From positions 878,001 to 942,000 of the forward strand of contig JACJYR010000001.1 of the NCBI GenBank assembly GCA_020636005.1: 64,000 nt of DNA, in the 5' to 3' direction. This DNA is from Lewinellaceae bacterium. Lineage in GTDB: Bacteria > Bacteroidota > Bacteroidia > Chitinophagales > Saprospiraceae. The notes under the pieces are model-generated. The model was given only the letters and a program-made list of their open reading frames with translations, had not been told where the DNA came from and made no database searches. Below, piece after piece: positions 46,888 through 55,251 of the stretch (position 1 is the first letter of the stretch; each line of letters opens with the position of its first letter). Both the position numbers and the translations under genes were made by a program.

Positions 46888-46929
46888 AAAAAAAAAGGTC
46901 TCCTCCCGGGCTAAACCGGGATAGAGACC
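46888..46929 (-). terminator. intrinsic terminator upstream of purK
   Basis: On the minus strand: GGTCTC...GAGACC outer pairs and CCCGG/CCGGG inner pairs with a small loop, then nine T bases. It faces the same way as purK and lies about 75 bases before it, so it either ends a small RNA or acts as an attenuator. Confidence 0.85.
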
Positions 46930-47000
46930 TGCGAGAATCAAACATCACGTATCTTCCTACGATACATTTCGTGATGCGTGCTCTACTTTTAGAAAAATCA
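46888..47000 (-). ncRNA. candidate structured small RNA or leader
   Basis: Minus-strand order: a hairpin with CATCAC/GTGATG (46943-46976) enclosing GTATC/GATAC with a GTAGGAA-type loop and a GAAAT bulge, then the linker TTTGATTCTCGCA, then the terminator hairpin and T9. No open frame of use is present. The arrangement fits a short stand-alone RNA or a purine-gene leader with a terminator. I do not recognise it as a known riboswitch class. Confidence 0.55.
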
Positions 47001-47629
47001 TTATGAAAAAACCCGTTGTTGCGAAAGATTATGCGAGACACAACAATCGCCAATCACCGGTTTACAGCCACTGGGCTGCAGCTTGCAAGCTGGCAAAGCC
47101 CGAAGGTTGAAAACCAGGTTGACAAAAAAACTATTTGGCCATTGGCCAAAAAACAGAAAAAAAAGGGGGTAGAGCGGTCTGTTCATTTGTTCGTGTTTGT
47201 GGGGCCGGGCGAAGACGAAGCCAACGCAAGCCTGGCCGGTGCTTTATGCCTTGTGGGCACAATTGGTTTTTAGTGACAGAATCAAATAATAAACTGAAAA
47301 TCAGCATATTAACAGTTTACTTGCTCCATTCAATTTTCATTTCTCATTTAAAAATAGCCGCCACAAAAAGCTGAGACTTGGGGATACCGGCATCAGCTGC
47401 ACGGCATCCCCAGCCCAGTTCCAAACTATTTCCCATGGCTATGTTTATTCTTGGGTCTTATTGGGGTTGAATTTCAAACTATTGTCAAAGTGCCCTTCCC
47501 TTTAAAAACTATTTTTTCGTGGGAAAAAAAGCTGGCGGCTTCTGGTTATGCACCGCCAACTTTATATAATAGACACACGCTCTCTCAATTTTTCAATGCA
47601 CCTGTCTTCAGCATTTAGCAGCCGAGTTT
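47000..47629. other. non-coding region right of the purK upstream RNA
   Basis: About 630 bases without a gene. The only clear structure is the hairpin GGGGATACCG...CGGCATCCCC near 47379-47411, and TTGGCCATTGGCCAA at 47136-47150. Small frames here have no family features. Confidence 0.5.
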
Positions 47630-48616
47630 TCAATCCATTTTGAAGACTGGTTCCGCATTGGTTACCTTGTCCTGGTACTTGCTGAAAGTGTACATTCCTT
47701 TTCCTGCAATGGCCTGGTTGTCCACGAATTGGCAGTCGTTGATTTTAGGATGGGTCACACCTTCCACGTCCATGTTGAAGATAGCGCCCCCCCGCAGGAA
47801 AGCCTCGTTGCTGACGAAGACACAGGTTTGTATGACAGGGCTGCTTTCGCCTTTACCGCCATAGTTGCACATGGCGCCGCCGTAGTTGCTCTGGTTGTTG
47901 TTGAAAACGCAGTGTCGCATTTCCGGGCTTGCTTCTCCCCGCTGACGGCCATCGTTGAAGATGGCGCCGCCGTCGAGTTCTGCCCTGTTGTTGAGGAACT
48001 GGCAGTTGAGGAATACCGGGTTGCACTGGCCGCCCTTGCCGTTCAGGTAAACTGCACCGCCTTCCCGGGCATGGTTGTTTTGAAAGATACAATTTCGGAT
48101 AAGTGGCCGGGCCGTATTCCCCGAACCATCTATGTACATGCCTGCACCTGACCGGTCCAGGTCGGCCGTCGGCCCGTTGCCGTTGGAGTTGCCATCGGTG
48201 ATGACAAAACCGTCAAGGACCGTTTCTTCATTTGTGTTTTTGAGGTAAACAACGGTGAAGGAATTGTCCTCCGGGTTGTTTTTCGAGCCGATATTGCCGC
48301 TCAGCACAGTTTTGTTAGATTGGAGATCCCGCTGTTGCAGGGAGGTTTCATTGCCTGCAAATCCACCCAATACCTGGACGCCTGCCGGGATGGTGAATGC
48401 CTTTCTTCTGTTGTTCTCAGCAGAAGGATAATAGATACCCTTGGCCACCCACACCTGATCGCCAGCCTGTGCCCGGAGGAGCGTCGCCACAAGATCGCCG
48501 GTGGCATCCGCCCAGGATGTGCCGTTGCCCTTGGCCGCCTCCCTCACGAAAAGGGTGGTGGCAGGCGCAGAAAGGGCAAACATGCAGAGCATTCCCAAGG
48601 GTAAAAGGTGTCTCAT
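47630..48616 (-). CDS. secreted right-handed beta-helix protein
   Basis: 328 residues. The signal peptide (MRHLLPLGMLCMFALSAPA) is followed by TTLFVREAAKGNGTSWADAT, the usual beginning of Bacteroidota parallel beta-helix (polymorphic outer membrane protein-like) proteins. Three or four repeats follow of the type NCIFQNNHAREGGAVYLNG, CQFLNNRAELDGGAIFND and CVFNNNQSNYGGAMCNYGG. The C-terminus has no recognisable T9SS domain. A surface or periplasmic carbohydrate-binding or adhesive role is possible, but nothing proves it. It has an exceptionally long putative leader. Confidence 0.82.
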   Translation of the reverse strand: MRHLLPLGMLCMFALSAPATTLFVREAAKGNGTSWADATGDLVATLLRAQAGDQVWVAKGIYYPSAENNRRKAFTIPAGVQVLGGFAGNETSLQQRDLQSNKTVLSGNIGSKNNPEDNSFTVVYLKNTNEETVLDGFVITDGNSNGNGPTADLDRSGAGMYIDGSGNTARPLIRNCIFQNNHAREGGAVYLNGKGGQCNPVFLNCQFLNNRAELDGGAIFNDGRQRGEASPEMRHCVFNNNQSNYGGAMCNYGGKGESSPVIQTCVFVSNEAFLRGGAIFNMDVEGVTHPKINDCQFVDNQAIAGKGMYTFSKYQDKVTNAEPVFKMD

Positions 48617-49300
48617 AGTTTAAGTTCTTTCAGGTAAAATGTTTGTTCACATTAAGGGTGCGCCGCTGGTGGCATTGGATAATCGGAAATCGGAGGCAGG
48701 AGGTAGGATTTGGTAAATTGGGGTTACAATAGTGTTCAAAGTTTTTGTTGATGGGTTATGCAGCCCATAGTTAATGTGTAAAAAAAGGGTGAAAATGTTC
48801 AAAGTTTGGTTTCAGGGGTCGGTTCAGAGTTTTTGTTCGTTCAAAAAAATTAGGTGTTGTCAGTAGCTCAATGTTGTTACAAGCTGATGTAAAGTCTTCG
48901 TGTTCAGTGTTTAAGGTGTTTGAAAAAAGTTTTGTAAAGTGTGTTGTTCAAAAATGTTGTCAATAGTGTTTTGTTCGGGTCGTTGCACCTTCCAGTTTAC
49001 TTGTGGGCCTGGTTTAGGTTCAAGCGGATTTGGTGTTGTTCAAGTGTCAAAGTTGTTGCTGTGTTTGTTCTTGTCTTTGTCCCGTTCATAAAATAGGGTA
49101 AGTGTCGTTCATAGTTTAGTCTTTCGGGTATGTGTTTGCTCACGTCGAAACATGAAAATAAGTTGCTTTGGTTAAAAAGATGGCTGTCAAAATCGCCAAA
49201 GGTTTGATAGTGCAAGGGAATACGGGGAATCTAAGGAGGAATCTAAAGGGAGTCTTTTTTCGAGGGGAAATTCGGTGTGGAGGAGTGTTTCACCGAAAAG
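48617..49300 (-). promoter_or_regulatory. long A/C-rich, G-poor 5' leader
   Basis: Between the predicted start of transcription near 49300 and the beta-helix gene ATG lie about 680 bases. In the transcript strand the part from about 49230 to 48720 is poor in G and rich in A and C, and the word TGAACA recurs (complements near 48731, 48796, 48898, 48945, 49034). Such RNA would be largely unstructured. A 72-codon frame at 48997-49215 is present but of low-complexity composition. Confidence 0.5.
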
Positions 49301-49306
49301 ACGTCA

Positions 49307-49337
49307 CAAAAGTACAGGCATAAAACACGCTTGTCAA
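49307..49337 (-). promoter_or_regulatory. Bacteroidota-type promoter for the beta-helix gene leader
   Basis: On the minus strand TTG (49337-49335), 20 bases, then TACTTTTG (49314-49307). Box and spacing match the phylum's consensus well. Confidence 0.65.
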
Positions 49338-49742
49338 GTGCTGCGGAGAAAAAAGACGGAAATATTTTTCAATTTAGTTTTTTACACAAGTGACTGACAA
49401 TCAATTTTTTGCTTTTTTATTATAACCTATTGGGCTTCTATCAGCCAATCGTTTACAAATGCTGATAAATGGCTATGTCAAGTCAAAATTTTTTTCAACT
49501 TTTTCAAAAGGCTCCATTCTTTTGCTGAAAAATAGCTGTCACGGCCAAAAACAAGATTTTTGCAGGGCTTTAGCGCCGTTTTTATACTTAAAAAACAGTG
49601 AACAGTGACAGTTTAAAATGAATTTTCAATAAGTCAGTATTTGTAAACAAAGAAAATTATGTAAATTATTGTGACAGTTTTTCGAAAATACGCTATCGCA
49701 TCCTTGACCTGCTTTCCCTAACTTCGCCAGTAAATCTTCCAC

Positions 49743-51077
49743 ATGAAATCCATCTTGTTGAAAAACGGCCATCTGATAAACCGGGGCGCCATCGAAGTGG
49801 GCGATCTGTTCATCCGCCACGGCCATATCGAGCAAAAAGGCGGTATCATCTACCGCCCCAGCGATATTGAAATTGATTGCACGGGTAAACACATACTGCC
49901 CGGCCTCATCGACGATCAGGTGCACTTCCGGGAACCCGGCCTTACCCACAAAGCCGACCTTTACACCGAGCCAAGGGCGGCCGTGGCCGGCGGCGTCACC
50001 TCCTTCATGGAGATGCCCAATACCAGGCCGCCCGCCCTTACACAGGAGCTGTTGGAGGAAAAATACCAGACTGCTGCCGCCAAATCACTGGCCAATTACT
50101 CCTTTTTCATGGGTGCCTCCAACGACAACCTGGGCGAGGTACTGAAAACCAACCCACATACTGTTTGCGGCATCAAGGTTTTTATGGGCAGCAGCACAGG
50201 CAACATGCTCGTGGACGAGCCGAAAACCCTGGAAGGGATTTTTTCAAAATGCCCCATGCTCATCGCCACCCATTGCGAGGATGAAGCCACCGTCCGGAGA
50301 AATGAAACGCTTTACAGGGAACAATACGGCGAGGATGTGCCCATCCAATTCCATCCCGATATCCGCAGTGCGGAGGGCTGCCTGTTGTCTTCTTCACTTG
50401 CCGTCGATCTGGCCAGGCGGCACGGTACCCGGCTGCATATTTTACATATTTCCACCCAAGATGAGCTTTCCCTTTTCCGCAACGACATCCCCCTCGAACA
50501 GAAGCGCATTACCTCCGAAGTGTGCGTCCACCATCTCTATTTCAACAGCGATGATTATTTGACCAAAGGCACCCAAATAAAATGCAACCCCGCCATAAAA
50601 AACAGCTCCCACCAGGAAGCCCTGTTTCCTGCCCTTCTCGATGATCGCCTCGACATCATAGCTACCGACCATGCCCCGCATACCTGGCTGGAAAAACAAA
50701 ACAAGTATTTCAGCGCCCCCTCGGGTGTACCGCTCGTGCAGCACTCCCTCAACATCATGCTCGAATTTTATTGGCAGGGAAAAATAAGCCTCGAACGCAT
50801 CGTGGAAAAAATGTGCCATGCGCCGGCTGCCTGCTTCCGGGTGGATCGAAGGGGCTTCCTCGACGAAGGGAATTGGGCGGACGTGGCGATTGTGGACTTA
50901 AACGAAACCTGGAAAGTGGAAAAGGATAACATTTTTTACAAATGCCAATGGTCGCCTTTTGAAGGGCATACATTTAAAGGCAAGGTAAAAAGCACCATCG
51001 TCAGCGGCCATTTGGCCTGGCACAACGGGGCGTTTTACGAAGAAAAAAAAGGGGAAAGGCTGCTGTTCGTGCATTAA
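49743..51077 (+). CDS. pyrC: dihydroorotase
   Basis: 444 residues, a class I-length amidohydrolase. QVHFREPGLTHK carries the first metal-binding His and substrate Arg; GIKVFMGSSTGNM contains the Lys that is carboxylated to bridge the metals; ATHCEDE and LHILHIST supply further His ligands; and IIATDHAPHT carries the catalytic Asp. It closes carbamoyl-aspartate to dihydroorotate in pyrimidine synthesis. No other pyr gene is nearby. Confidence 0.93.
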   Translation: MKSILLKNGHLINRGAIEVGDLFIRHGHIEQKGGIIYRPSDIEIDCTGKHILPGLIDDQVHFREPGLTHKADLYTEPRAAVAGGVTSFMEMPNTRPPALTQELLEEKYQTAAAKSLANYSFFMGASNDNLGEVLKTNPHTVCGIKVFMGSSTGNMLVDEPKTLEGIFSKCPMLIATHCEDEATVRRNETLYREQYGEDVPIQFHPDIRSAEGCLLSSSLAVDLARRHGTRLHILHISTQDELSLFRNDIPLEQKRITSEVCVHHLYFNSDDYLTKGTQIKCNPAIKNSSHQEALFPALLDDRLDIIATDHAPHTWLEKQNKYFSAPSGVPLVQHSLNIMLEFYWQGKISLERIVEKMCHAPAACFRVDRRGFLDEGNWADVAIVDLNETWKVEKDNIFYKCQWSPFEGHTFKGKVKSTIVSGHLAWHNGAFYEEKKGERLLFVH

Positions 51078-51119
51078 TGGAATTGATGGCGATTTTTGAA
51101 AAATCATCGCCATTAAATG

Positions 51120-51617
51120 CTATGGATGTACCTGCCACTTGCCCTTGGCCAGCAACCGGTCGAACATCAGCAATACCGTCAAAGCGAGAAAAACCAGGAC
51201 GAAGTACAGCGCCATATCAGCCGGAACAAGCCGGGCAACAACATCCAGGCTGGCAGCCAGCTTGTCAAAATAGGGTAATTGCCCCCCAACCGGGCCATGA
51301 ACCTTTCCCACCAGGGCAACCATCATCACAAGTATGCCAACAATGGCCCAGAACAGGGTTTTCAAAGTGTCCGGGAGTAGAGGCTCAATGGCCGTCGGGG
51401 CGTATAATTTCTTTGGCAATGCCTCCATCACATTTTGGGCGAAGCGCATGGAAGGCTGCTCTACTTCCATCCCTGCCAATGCCGATTGGACCTCCTGGAC
51501 AAGCCGTAGCTCTTCCCGAAGGCTTTCGTCCGCTACCAAAATCCGCTCCATCTCGGCCTTTTCAGGTTCGCTGCACTGGCCTTCCGCATATTTCCAAAGC
51601 AATTCCTGTATATTCAT
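51120..51617 (-). CDS. putative membrane anti-sigma factor
   Basis: 165 residues. The N-terminal ~60 residues are helical and begin MNIQELLWKYAEGQCSEPEK, resembling an anti-sigma domain with a low-complexity acid-rich helix. Two membrane helices follow (about 88-107 and 137-155). Its start overlaps the ECF sigma gene stop in ATGA, the normal order for a sigma gene followed by its anti-sigma factor. The Cys/His zinc motif of ZAS domains is not seen. Confidence 0.75.
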   Translation of the reverse strand: MNIQELLWKYAEGQCSEPEKAEMERILVADESLREELRLVQEVQSALAGMEVEQPSMRFAQNVMEALPKKLYAPTAIEPLLPDTLKTLFWAIVGILVMMVALVGKVHGPVGGQLPYFDKLAASLDVVARLVPADMALYFVLVFLALTVLLMFDRLLAKGKWQVHP

Positions 51618-52183
51618 AGTAAATCTTTTACTTCCGTTTTCAACTGCTTCGCCAAGTGATTTTTCAGGGCATCTCTTAACCGGAACAACTTCACCTTGAT
51701 ATTGCTCTCCGTCAAGCCTGTTATTTCAGAAATTTCTTTGACAGATTGCTCCTGCAAATAGTAGAACGCCAGCAAGGACGCGTCTTCGGGTTTCATCTGG
51801 CTGAGGGCATGATGCACGAGGGCTTTGGTGTTTTTTTGTTGCAAATGTTCCTCCGGCGTTGGCTCCCGGTCGCCGATCTGCAAAAAACTGTTGTTGTCGT
51901 CAATGGACTGGCTGTTCAGTTTTTTCAAGCGCTGCCGGTCTATAGCCGCCCGCCAGGCTATCTGGTAGAGCCAGGTGCTGAACCTGGAGCGCTGCTCGAA
52001 ACCAGCCAAGGCGCGATAGGCTTTTACAAAAGTATCCTGTGCGGCCTCTTCAGCTTCCTCCCGGTTGCGAAGCACCTTGTTTGCCACCGTGAAAACATAG
52101 TCCTGGTAGCGCTCCACCAACACCCTGAACGAGGCCTGGTCGCCCCTCAGCGTCGCTGTGATCAGATGTTGGTCATTGTCCAT
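51614..52183 (-). CDS. ECF-type RNA polymerase sigma factor
   Basis: About 189 residues from MDNDQHLITATLRGDQASF. Region 2 has VERYQDYVFTVANKVLRNREEAEEAAQDTFVKAYRAL and RFSTWLYQIAWRAAIDRQR; region 4 has LAFYYLQEQSVKEISEITGLTESNIKVKLFRLRDAL. The starts further upstream (52225, 52306) are outside the sigma domain. It directs transcription of a stress or envelope regulon and is paired with the overlapping membrane anti-sigma gene. Confidence 0.9.
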   Translation of the reverse strand: MDNDQHLITATLRGDQASFRVLVERYQDYVFTVANKVLRNREEAEEAAQDTFVKAYRALAGFEQRSRFSTWLYQIAWRAAIDRQRLKKLNSQSIDDNNSFLQIGDREPTPEEHLQQKNTKALVHHALSQMKPEDASLLAFYYLQEQSVKEISEITGLTESNIKVKLFRLRDALKNHLAKQLKTEVKDLL

Positions 52184-52456
52184 GCCGAGAGTGTTGGAAT
52201 AGTCCTTTGCAAAATTGACTTGCATCGGGAACTTGGACGGAGCCAACCAATGACTGGTTACAAGGCCACCAGGGAATTGCCGCGGCCATGTTTGTAAAAA
52301 AGTCAAATTTAGATGGCCACTACCAAACTATAAAAAAGGAAGCTGGCTAAAAATTTCCTCTACAGGAAGGCCAGCCGTTTACCCAATCACTGGGGCAATG
52401 TACCTCGGTGAGGTTTTTGCATTGCGGCCACATTCCTGCCAGTTTTTTCAACGCCC

Positions 52457-53839
52457 CTAATTTTCGCTAATCTCCATCTTTAAAGTCTCGTGTTCTGGTT
52501 TGGCTGCCTTTTTCATGTATAGCCTGGCCAATTCCTCTTCAAAGAAAAACTTTTCACCAAAGGCAGGTTTCAGGTCTTTCATCCAACTTGCCCTGGGATC
52601 ATATTCAGCAAAAAAAGGCTTGGCCACCCAATCCGGGTTGCGGCCCTGGATGAAGCGCAGGGCAAACACTTTTTTGCCGGCCACTTCCGTGACGCCGAGA
52701 ATTTGCACTTTCCCCGGCGTACAGGACATGCTCGGCCCCCGCACCGTTCGGCACACGCCGCTTACCTGCTGGTAGGCATCCCTGAAAATGTTCCAGGCCC
52801 GTTCCAGCGGCAGGTCGAAGTAGTGCTTGGCGCCGGTGTCCCGCTCCACGAACATATAATAGGGGATGCAGTTGAGGTTCACCTGCTTGCGCCACATATC
52901 GGCCCATACTTCGGCGCTGTCGTTGATGTGGCGCAGTACGGGCGACTGGGTACGAATCTGCACCCCGGCGCTTCGCAGGCGGCGGATGGCTTCCTGCACG
53001 ACCTCCGTTTCCAGTTCCACGGGGTGGCTGAAATGGGCCATGAAGGCGAGATTGATGCCTCTTTTCACGATACGTTCAAATAGCCGCAGGAAGTCGTCGG
53101 CATCCGGGTCGGTGACGAATTTGTAAGGCCAGTAAGAAAGCGACTTGGTGCCGATTCGGATGGTCTGTATGTTGGTTTTATTTTCGTTTGCCAGAAAAGG
53201 TTCGATGTATTGGCTGAACACCTTGTGGCGCATGATCATCGGGTCGCCGCCGGTAAACAGCAGGTCGGTGACTTCTTGGCGCTTCTCCAGGTACCGCACC
53301 AGCAATTCGGTTTCCTTCATGGCAAACTTCAGCTCGTCCATTCCGGTGAACTGCGGCCAGCGGAAGCAAAAGGTGCAATAGCTATGGCAGGTCTGCCCCG
53401 AACTGGGGAAGAACAGCACTGTTTCGCGGTATTTGTGCTGTACGCCCGTCAGCTTGATGCCGTCAATTTCAGGTACGTTCATCTGCATCTGCCCGGCTGG
53501 GTGGGGGTTTAGTTGCAAGCGGATTTCGTTGGCCACCTGCTTGATGTCCTTCCGTTTGTCGGTGTGGCGCAGTGTATCGGCCATCTGTTTGAAATGGGCC
53601 GTACGCAGCATATCACGGTGCGGGAAAGTAAGCCTGAAAATAGGGTCGTCCTGGTAGTCCTCCCAGTTGATGAGTTCGTCGATCACATAGTTGTTCACTT
53701 TAAAAGGCAATACGTTGCCGACCACTTCAATGTCGAAAAGCTCCTCTTCTGTCAATAACTCCATCTGTGGGATGCTCCTGAAATTGTGGAGCGAAAAAGC
53801 TCGATACTTGGGTTCTACAGTAGTTTCAATCATAGGCAT
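52457..53839 (-). CDS. KamA-family radical SAM aminomutase-like enzyme
   Basis: About 460 residues; ATG 53839 is preferred over an in-frame TTG at 53863. The radical SAM cluster motif is CHSYCTFC (C151, C155, C158), followed by FRWPQF instead of the usual Arg-rich continuation of lysine 2,3-aminomutase. LLFTGGDPMIMRHKVF and RIGTKSLSYWPYKF match the KamA family. The PLP-Lys region, PGGGGK in KamA, is here SCTPGKVQIL. It is related to lysine 2,3-aminomutase, but these changes leave the substrate open. It is divergent from the RNA array region. Confidence 0.82.
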   Translation of the reverse strand: MPMIETTVEPKYRAFSLHNFRSIPQMELLTEEELFDIEVVGNVLPFKVNNYVIDELINWEDYQDDPIFRLTFPHRDMLRTAHFKQMADTLRHTDKRKDIKQVANEIRLQLNPHPAGQMQMNVPEIDGIKLTGVQHKYRETVLFFPSSGQTCHSYCTFCFRWPQFTGMDELKFAMKETELLVRYLEKRQEVTDLLFTGGDPMIMRHKVFSQYIEPFLANENKTNIQTIRIGTKSLSYWPYKFVTDPDADDFLRLFERIVKRGINLAFMAHFSHPVELETEVVQEAIRRLRSAGVQIRTQSPVLRHINDSAEVWADMWRKQVNLNCIPYYMFVERDTGAKHYFDLPLERAWNIFRDAYQQVSGVCRTVRGPSMSCTPGKVQILGVTEVAGKKVFALRFIQGRNPDWVAKPFFAEYDPRASWMKDLKPAFGEKFFFEEELARLYMKKAAKPEHETLKMEISEN

Positions 53840-54558
53840 TGATTTTAAATTAATTTTATTCAAATTTGAAAAGCGATAAAAAAGGGAAAAAAAACACAGT
53901 CCACAAAAATAGTAGGGTACTTTCAGGAATATTGGCCGGATATCTTTAGAGAGATTTTATATTTTTCAACGTCCCCCAAGCCTGTTGGTTGAACAGCAAG
54001 ATGTTTTTGAATGAAAAAAATTGATTTTAAAGGCTTGATTTTGAACGTTTTAATATACCGGTCATCGTTTTTTTTAAAAAAGATCCTGCCTCCCAGGAAC
54101 TTTCCAGGCCTCACTGCAAGTTAATGCAGCGTCTTTCATAAATTCCAAAAAAGCATTCAATCCATGTTACGCAACCAACACCTTCCAATCATCCATCCAC
54201 GACCCGCCCAAAGCGGCTGGCAAAATCCTGGCAACCCTGGTTTTCAGGATTGTTGCACAGGCGAAATTGGCCTCCCTGGATGCGGCAGTTTTGGAAGGTT
54301 GCGTAAAACGATACCCGCCTTTCATCGGTGTTGACCACCCATCATTAAAAAGTAAATTGACAAGTCCGTTTCCCGCCCTGCAAGGGCAAGGTGCAGCAAG
54401 AGCGGTGCTGGTACTGACCATCTGCGTTACTTCAATCTCCCAACCTGAACAAAAACGCTGATGGGGTTTCGTCCTGCCTGTTCTTGCCATATTCCGGAAG
54501 CGGGCAGCCGGAGGTGGGCAGAGCAGCTTCTCCTCCCTCGCCTCCTACTGCTGATAAT
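53840..54558. other. gene-free region before the tRNA array
   Basis: About 720 bases with A/T-rich left part. It contains a possible structured RNA (54169-54304) and a small hairpin GCCCT/AGGGC at 54376-54388. No convincing promoter or gene was found. It should hold the start of the transcript that covers the tRNA array and the Ro gene. Confidence 0.5.
54169..54304 (+). ncRNA. candidate structured RNA with long terminal helix
   Basis: ACGCAACC (54169-54176) pairs with GGTTGCGT (54297-54304); TTCCAA (54183-54188) pairs with TTGGAA (54291-54296), leaving a 6-base bulge AACACC on one side. Inside, CATCCA/TGGATG and AATCCTG/CAGGATT (54225-54250 region) form further stems. A long end-to-end helix broken by an asymmetric bulge is the general build of Y RNAs that bind Ro proteins. 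Orientation and expression are unproven. Confidence 0.4.
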
Positions 54559-54631
54559 GGTGGCAAAGCACAATTGGCCGTGCGCCGGATTGTCTATCCG
54601 GAAGTTGCGGGTTCGATCCCCGTTGTCACCG
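54559..54631 (+). tRNA. tRNA-Asp (GTC), array member 1
   Basis: Acceptor GGTGGCA/TGTCACC, D stem GCAC/GTGC, anticodon stem CCGGA/TCCGG, T loop TTCGATC, discriminator G as expected for Asp. The anticodon loop TTGTCTA gives GTC, but position 37 is T where a purine is nearly universal. CCA is not encoded (CTG follows). Confidence 0.8.
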
Positions 54632-54652
54632 CTGGCCCCAAAAAATCAAACT

Positions 54653-54724
54653 GGCCAGGTCGTTCAATTGGAAGGACAGGAGGCTACGGACCTCCAGATT
54701 GGGGTTCGACTCCCTGCCTGGTTA
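54653..54724 (+). tRNA. tRNA-Arg (ACG), array member 2
   Basis: Acceptor GGCCAGG/CCTGGTT (two wobble pairs), D stem GTTC/GGAC, anticodon stem GGAGG/CCTCC with loop CTACGGA, T loop TTCGACT, discriminator A. ACG would need A34-to-inosine editing. CCA is not encoded (CCC follows). Confidence 0.85.
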
Positions 54725-54781
54725 CCCGAAAAAAGAAGATAGCGGCGAGGCCCCTCACCGCTCGCTTCTCACCTCTAAAAA

Positions 54782-54852
54782 GTGAAAGTAGTTCAATGGC
54801 AGAATGCTGGCTTGCCAGGCCGGGGATGGGAGTTCGAATCTCCTCTTTCACT
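54782..54852 (+). tRNA. tRNA-Gly (GCC), array member 3
   Basis: Acceptor GTGAAAG/CTTTCAC, anticodon stem CTGGC/GCCGG with loop TTGCCAG, T loop TTCGAAT, discriminator T as for glycine. The second acceptor pair is T-A rather than the C-G usual for bacterial glycine tRNA. CCA not encoded. Confidence 0.87.
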
Positions 54853-54860
54853 CAGGATTT

Positions 54861-54936
54861 TGCGCGGTGGATGTAACGGCAACACGGGGGCCTCATAAGC
54901 CCCTAACTCCAGGTTCGAATCCTGGCTGCGCAACCA
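54861..54936 (+). tRNA. tRNA-Met (CAT), array member 4
   Basis: Acceptor TGCGCGG/CTGCGCA, anticodon stem GGGGC/GCCCC with loop CTCATAA, T arm CCAGG/CCTGG, discriminator A and an encoded CCA. The D arm is irregular: the best stem is TGT/ACA with a mismatch and one extra base before it. CAT could also be a lysidine-modified isoleucine tRNA. Confidence 0.82.
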
Positions 54937-54940
54937 AAAA

Positions 54941-55013
54941 GCAAAGGTAGCTTAACGGGTAGAGTACCGGCCTTTTAAGCCGGGCCGTGTGGGTTCGATG
55001 CCCACCCTTTGCA
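54941..55013 (+). tRNA. tRNA-Lys (TTT), array member 5
   Basis: Only 4 bases after member 4. Acceptor GCAAAGG/CCTTTGC, D arm GCTT/GAGT, anticodon stem CCGGC/GCCGG with loop CTTTTAA, T arm GTGGG/CCCAC with TTCGATG, discriminator A as for lysine. CCA not encoded (CAA). Confidence 0.92.
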
Positions 55014-55020
55014 CAAAAAT

Positions 55021-55093
55021 GGGTGCGTAGCTCAATTGGCAGAGCAGCGGTTTCCAATCCCGCTGGTTGGGGGTTCGATTCCTTCCGCACCTG
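55021..55093 (+). tRNA. tRNA-Trp (CCA), array member 6
   Basis: Acceptor GGGTGCG/CGCACCT with a G-T first pair, D arm GCTC/GAGC, anticodon loop TTCCAAT, T loop TTCGATT, discriminator G as for tryptophan. The last anticodon-stem pair (31-39) is a T-C mismatch. CCA tail not encoded (CCT). Confidence 0.87.
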
Positions 55094-55100
55094 CCTAATC

Positions 55101-55139
55101 ATGAGGATGAGAGGATGAGAGAATGAGAGGATGAGAGAG
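55101..55139 (+). repeat. short ATGAGAGG-type tandem tract
   Basis: GATGAGAGGATGAGAGAATG and similar 8-base words repeat about five times between array members 6 and 7. A related tract on the other strand occurs at 43504-43529 after the giant beta-helix gene. Confidence 0.75.
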
Positions 55140-55169
55140 GCCTTGTCTTGTTTCTCATTTTTAAAAAAC

Positions 55170-55245
55170 GGAGACGTAGCTCAACGGGTCAGAGCGCCGG
55201 TTTGAAATGCCGGTAGTGGTGGTTCGAGTCCATCCGTCCCCGCCA
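55170..55245 (+). tRNA. tRNA-Phe (GAA), array member 7
   Basis: D arm GCTC/GAGC, anticodon stem CCGGT/GCCGG with loop TTGAAAT, T arm GGTGG/CCATC with TTCGAGT, encoded CCA. Acceptor GGAGACG/CGTCCCC has one A-C mismatch, and the discriminator is G rather than the A usual for phenylalanine. Confidence 0.82.
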
Positions 55246-55251
55246 GCCGAT

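Noticed and set aside
47016..47374. Small plus-strand frames of 79-85 codons right of purK
   Set aside because: No family features; composition and position fit non-coding sequence upstream of the purK leader RNA.
55101..55139. CRISPR-like repeat among the tRNAs
   Set aside because: The repeat words are contiguous and only about 8 bases, with no spacers; it is a simple tandem tract.
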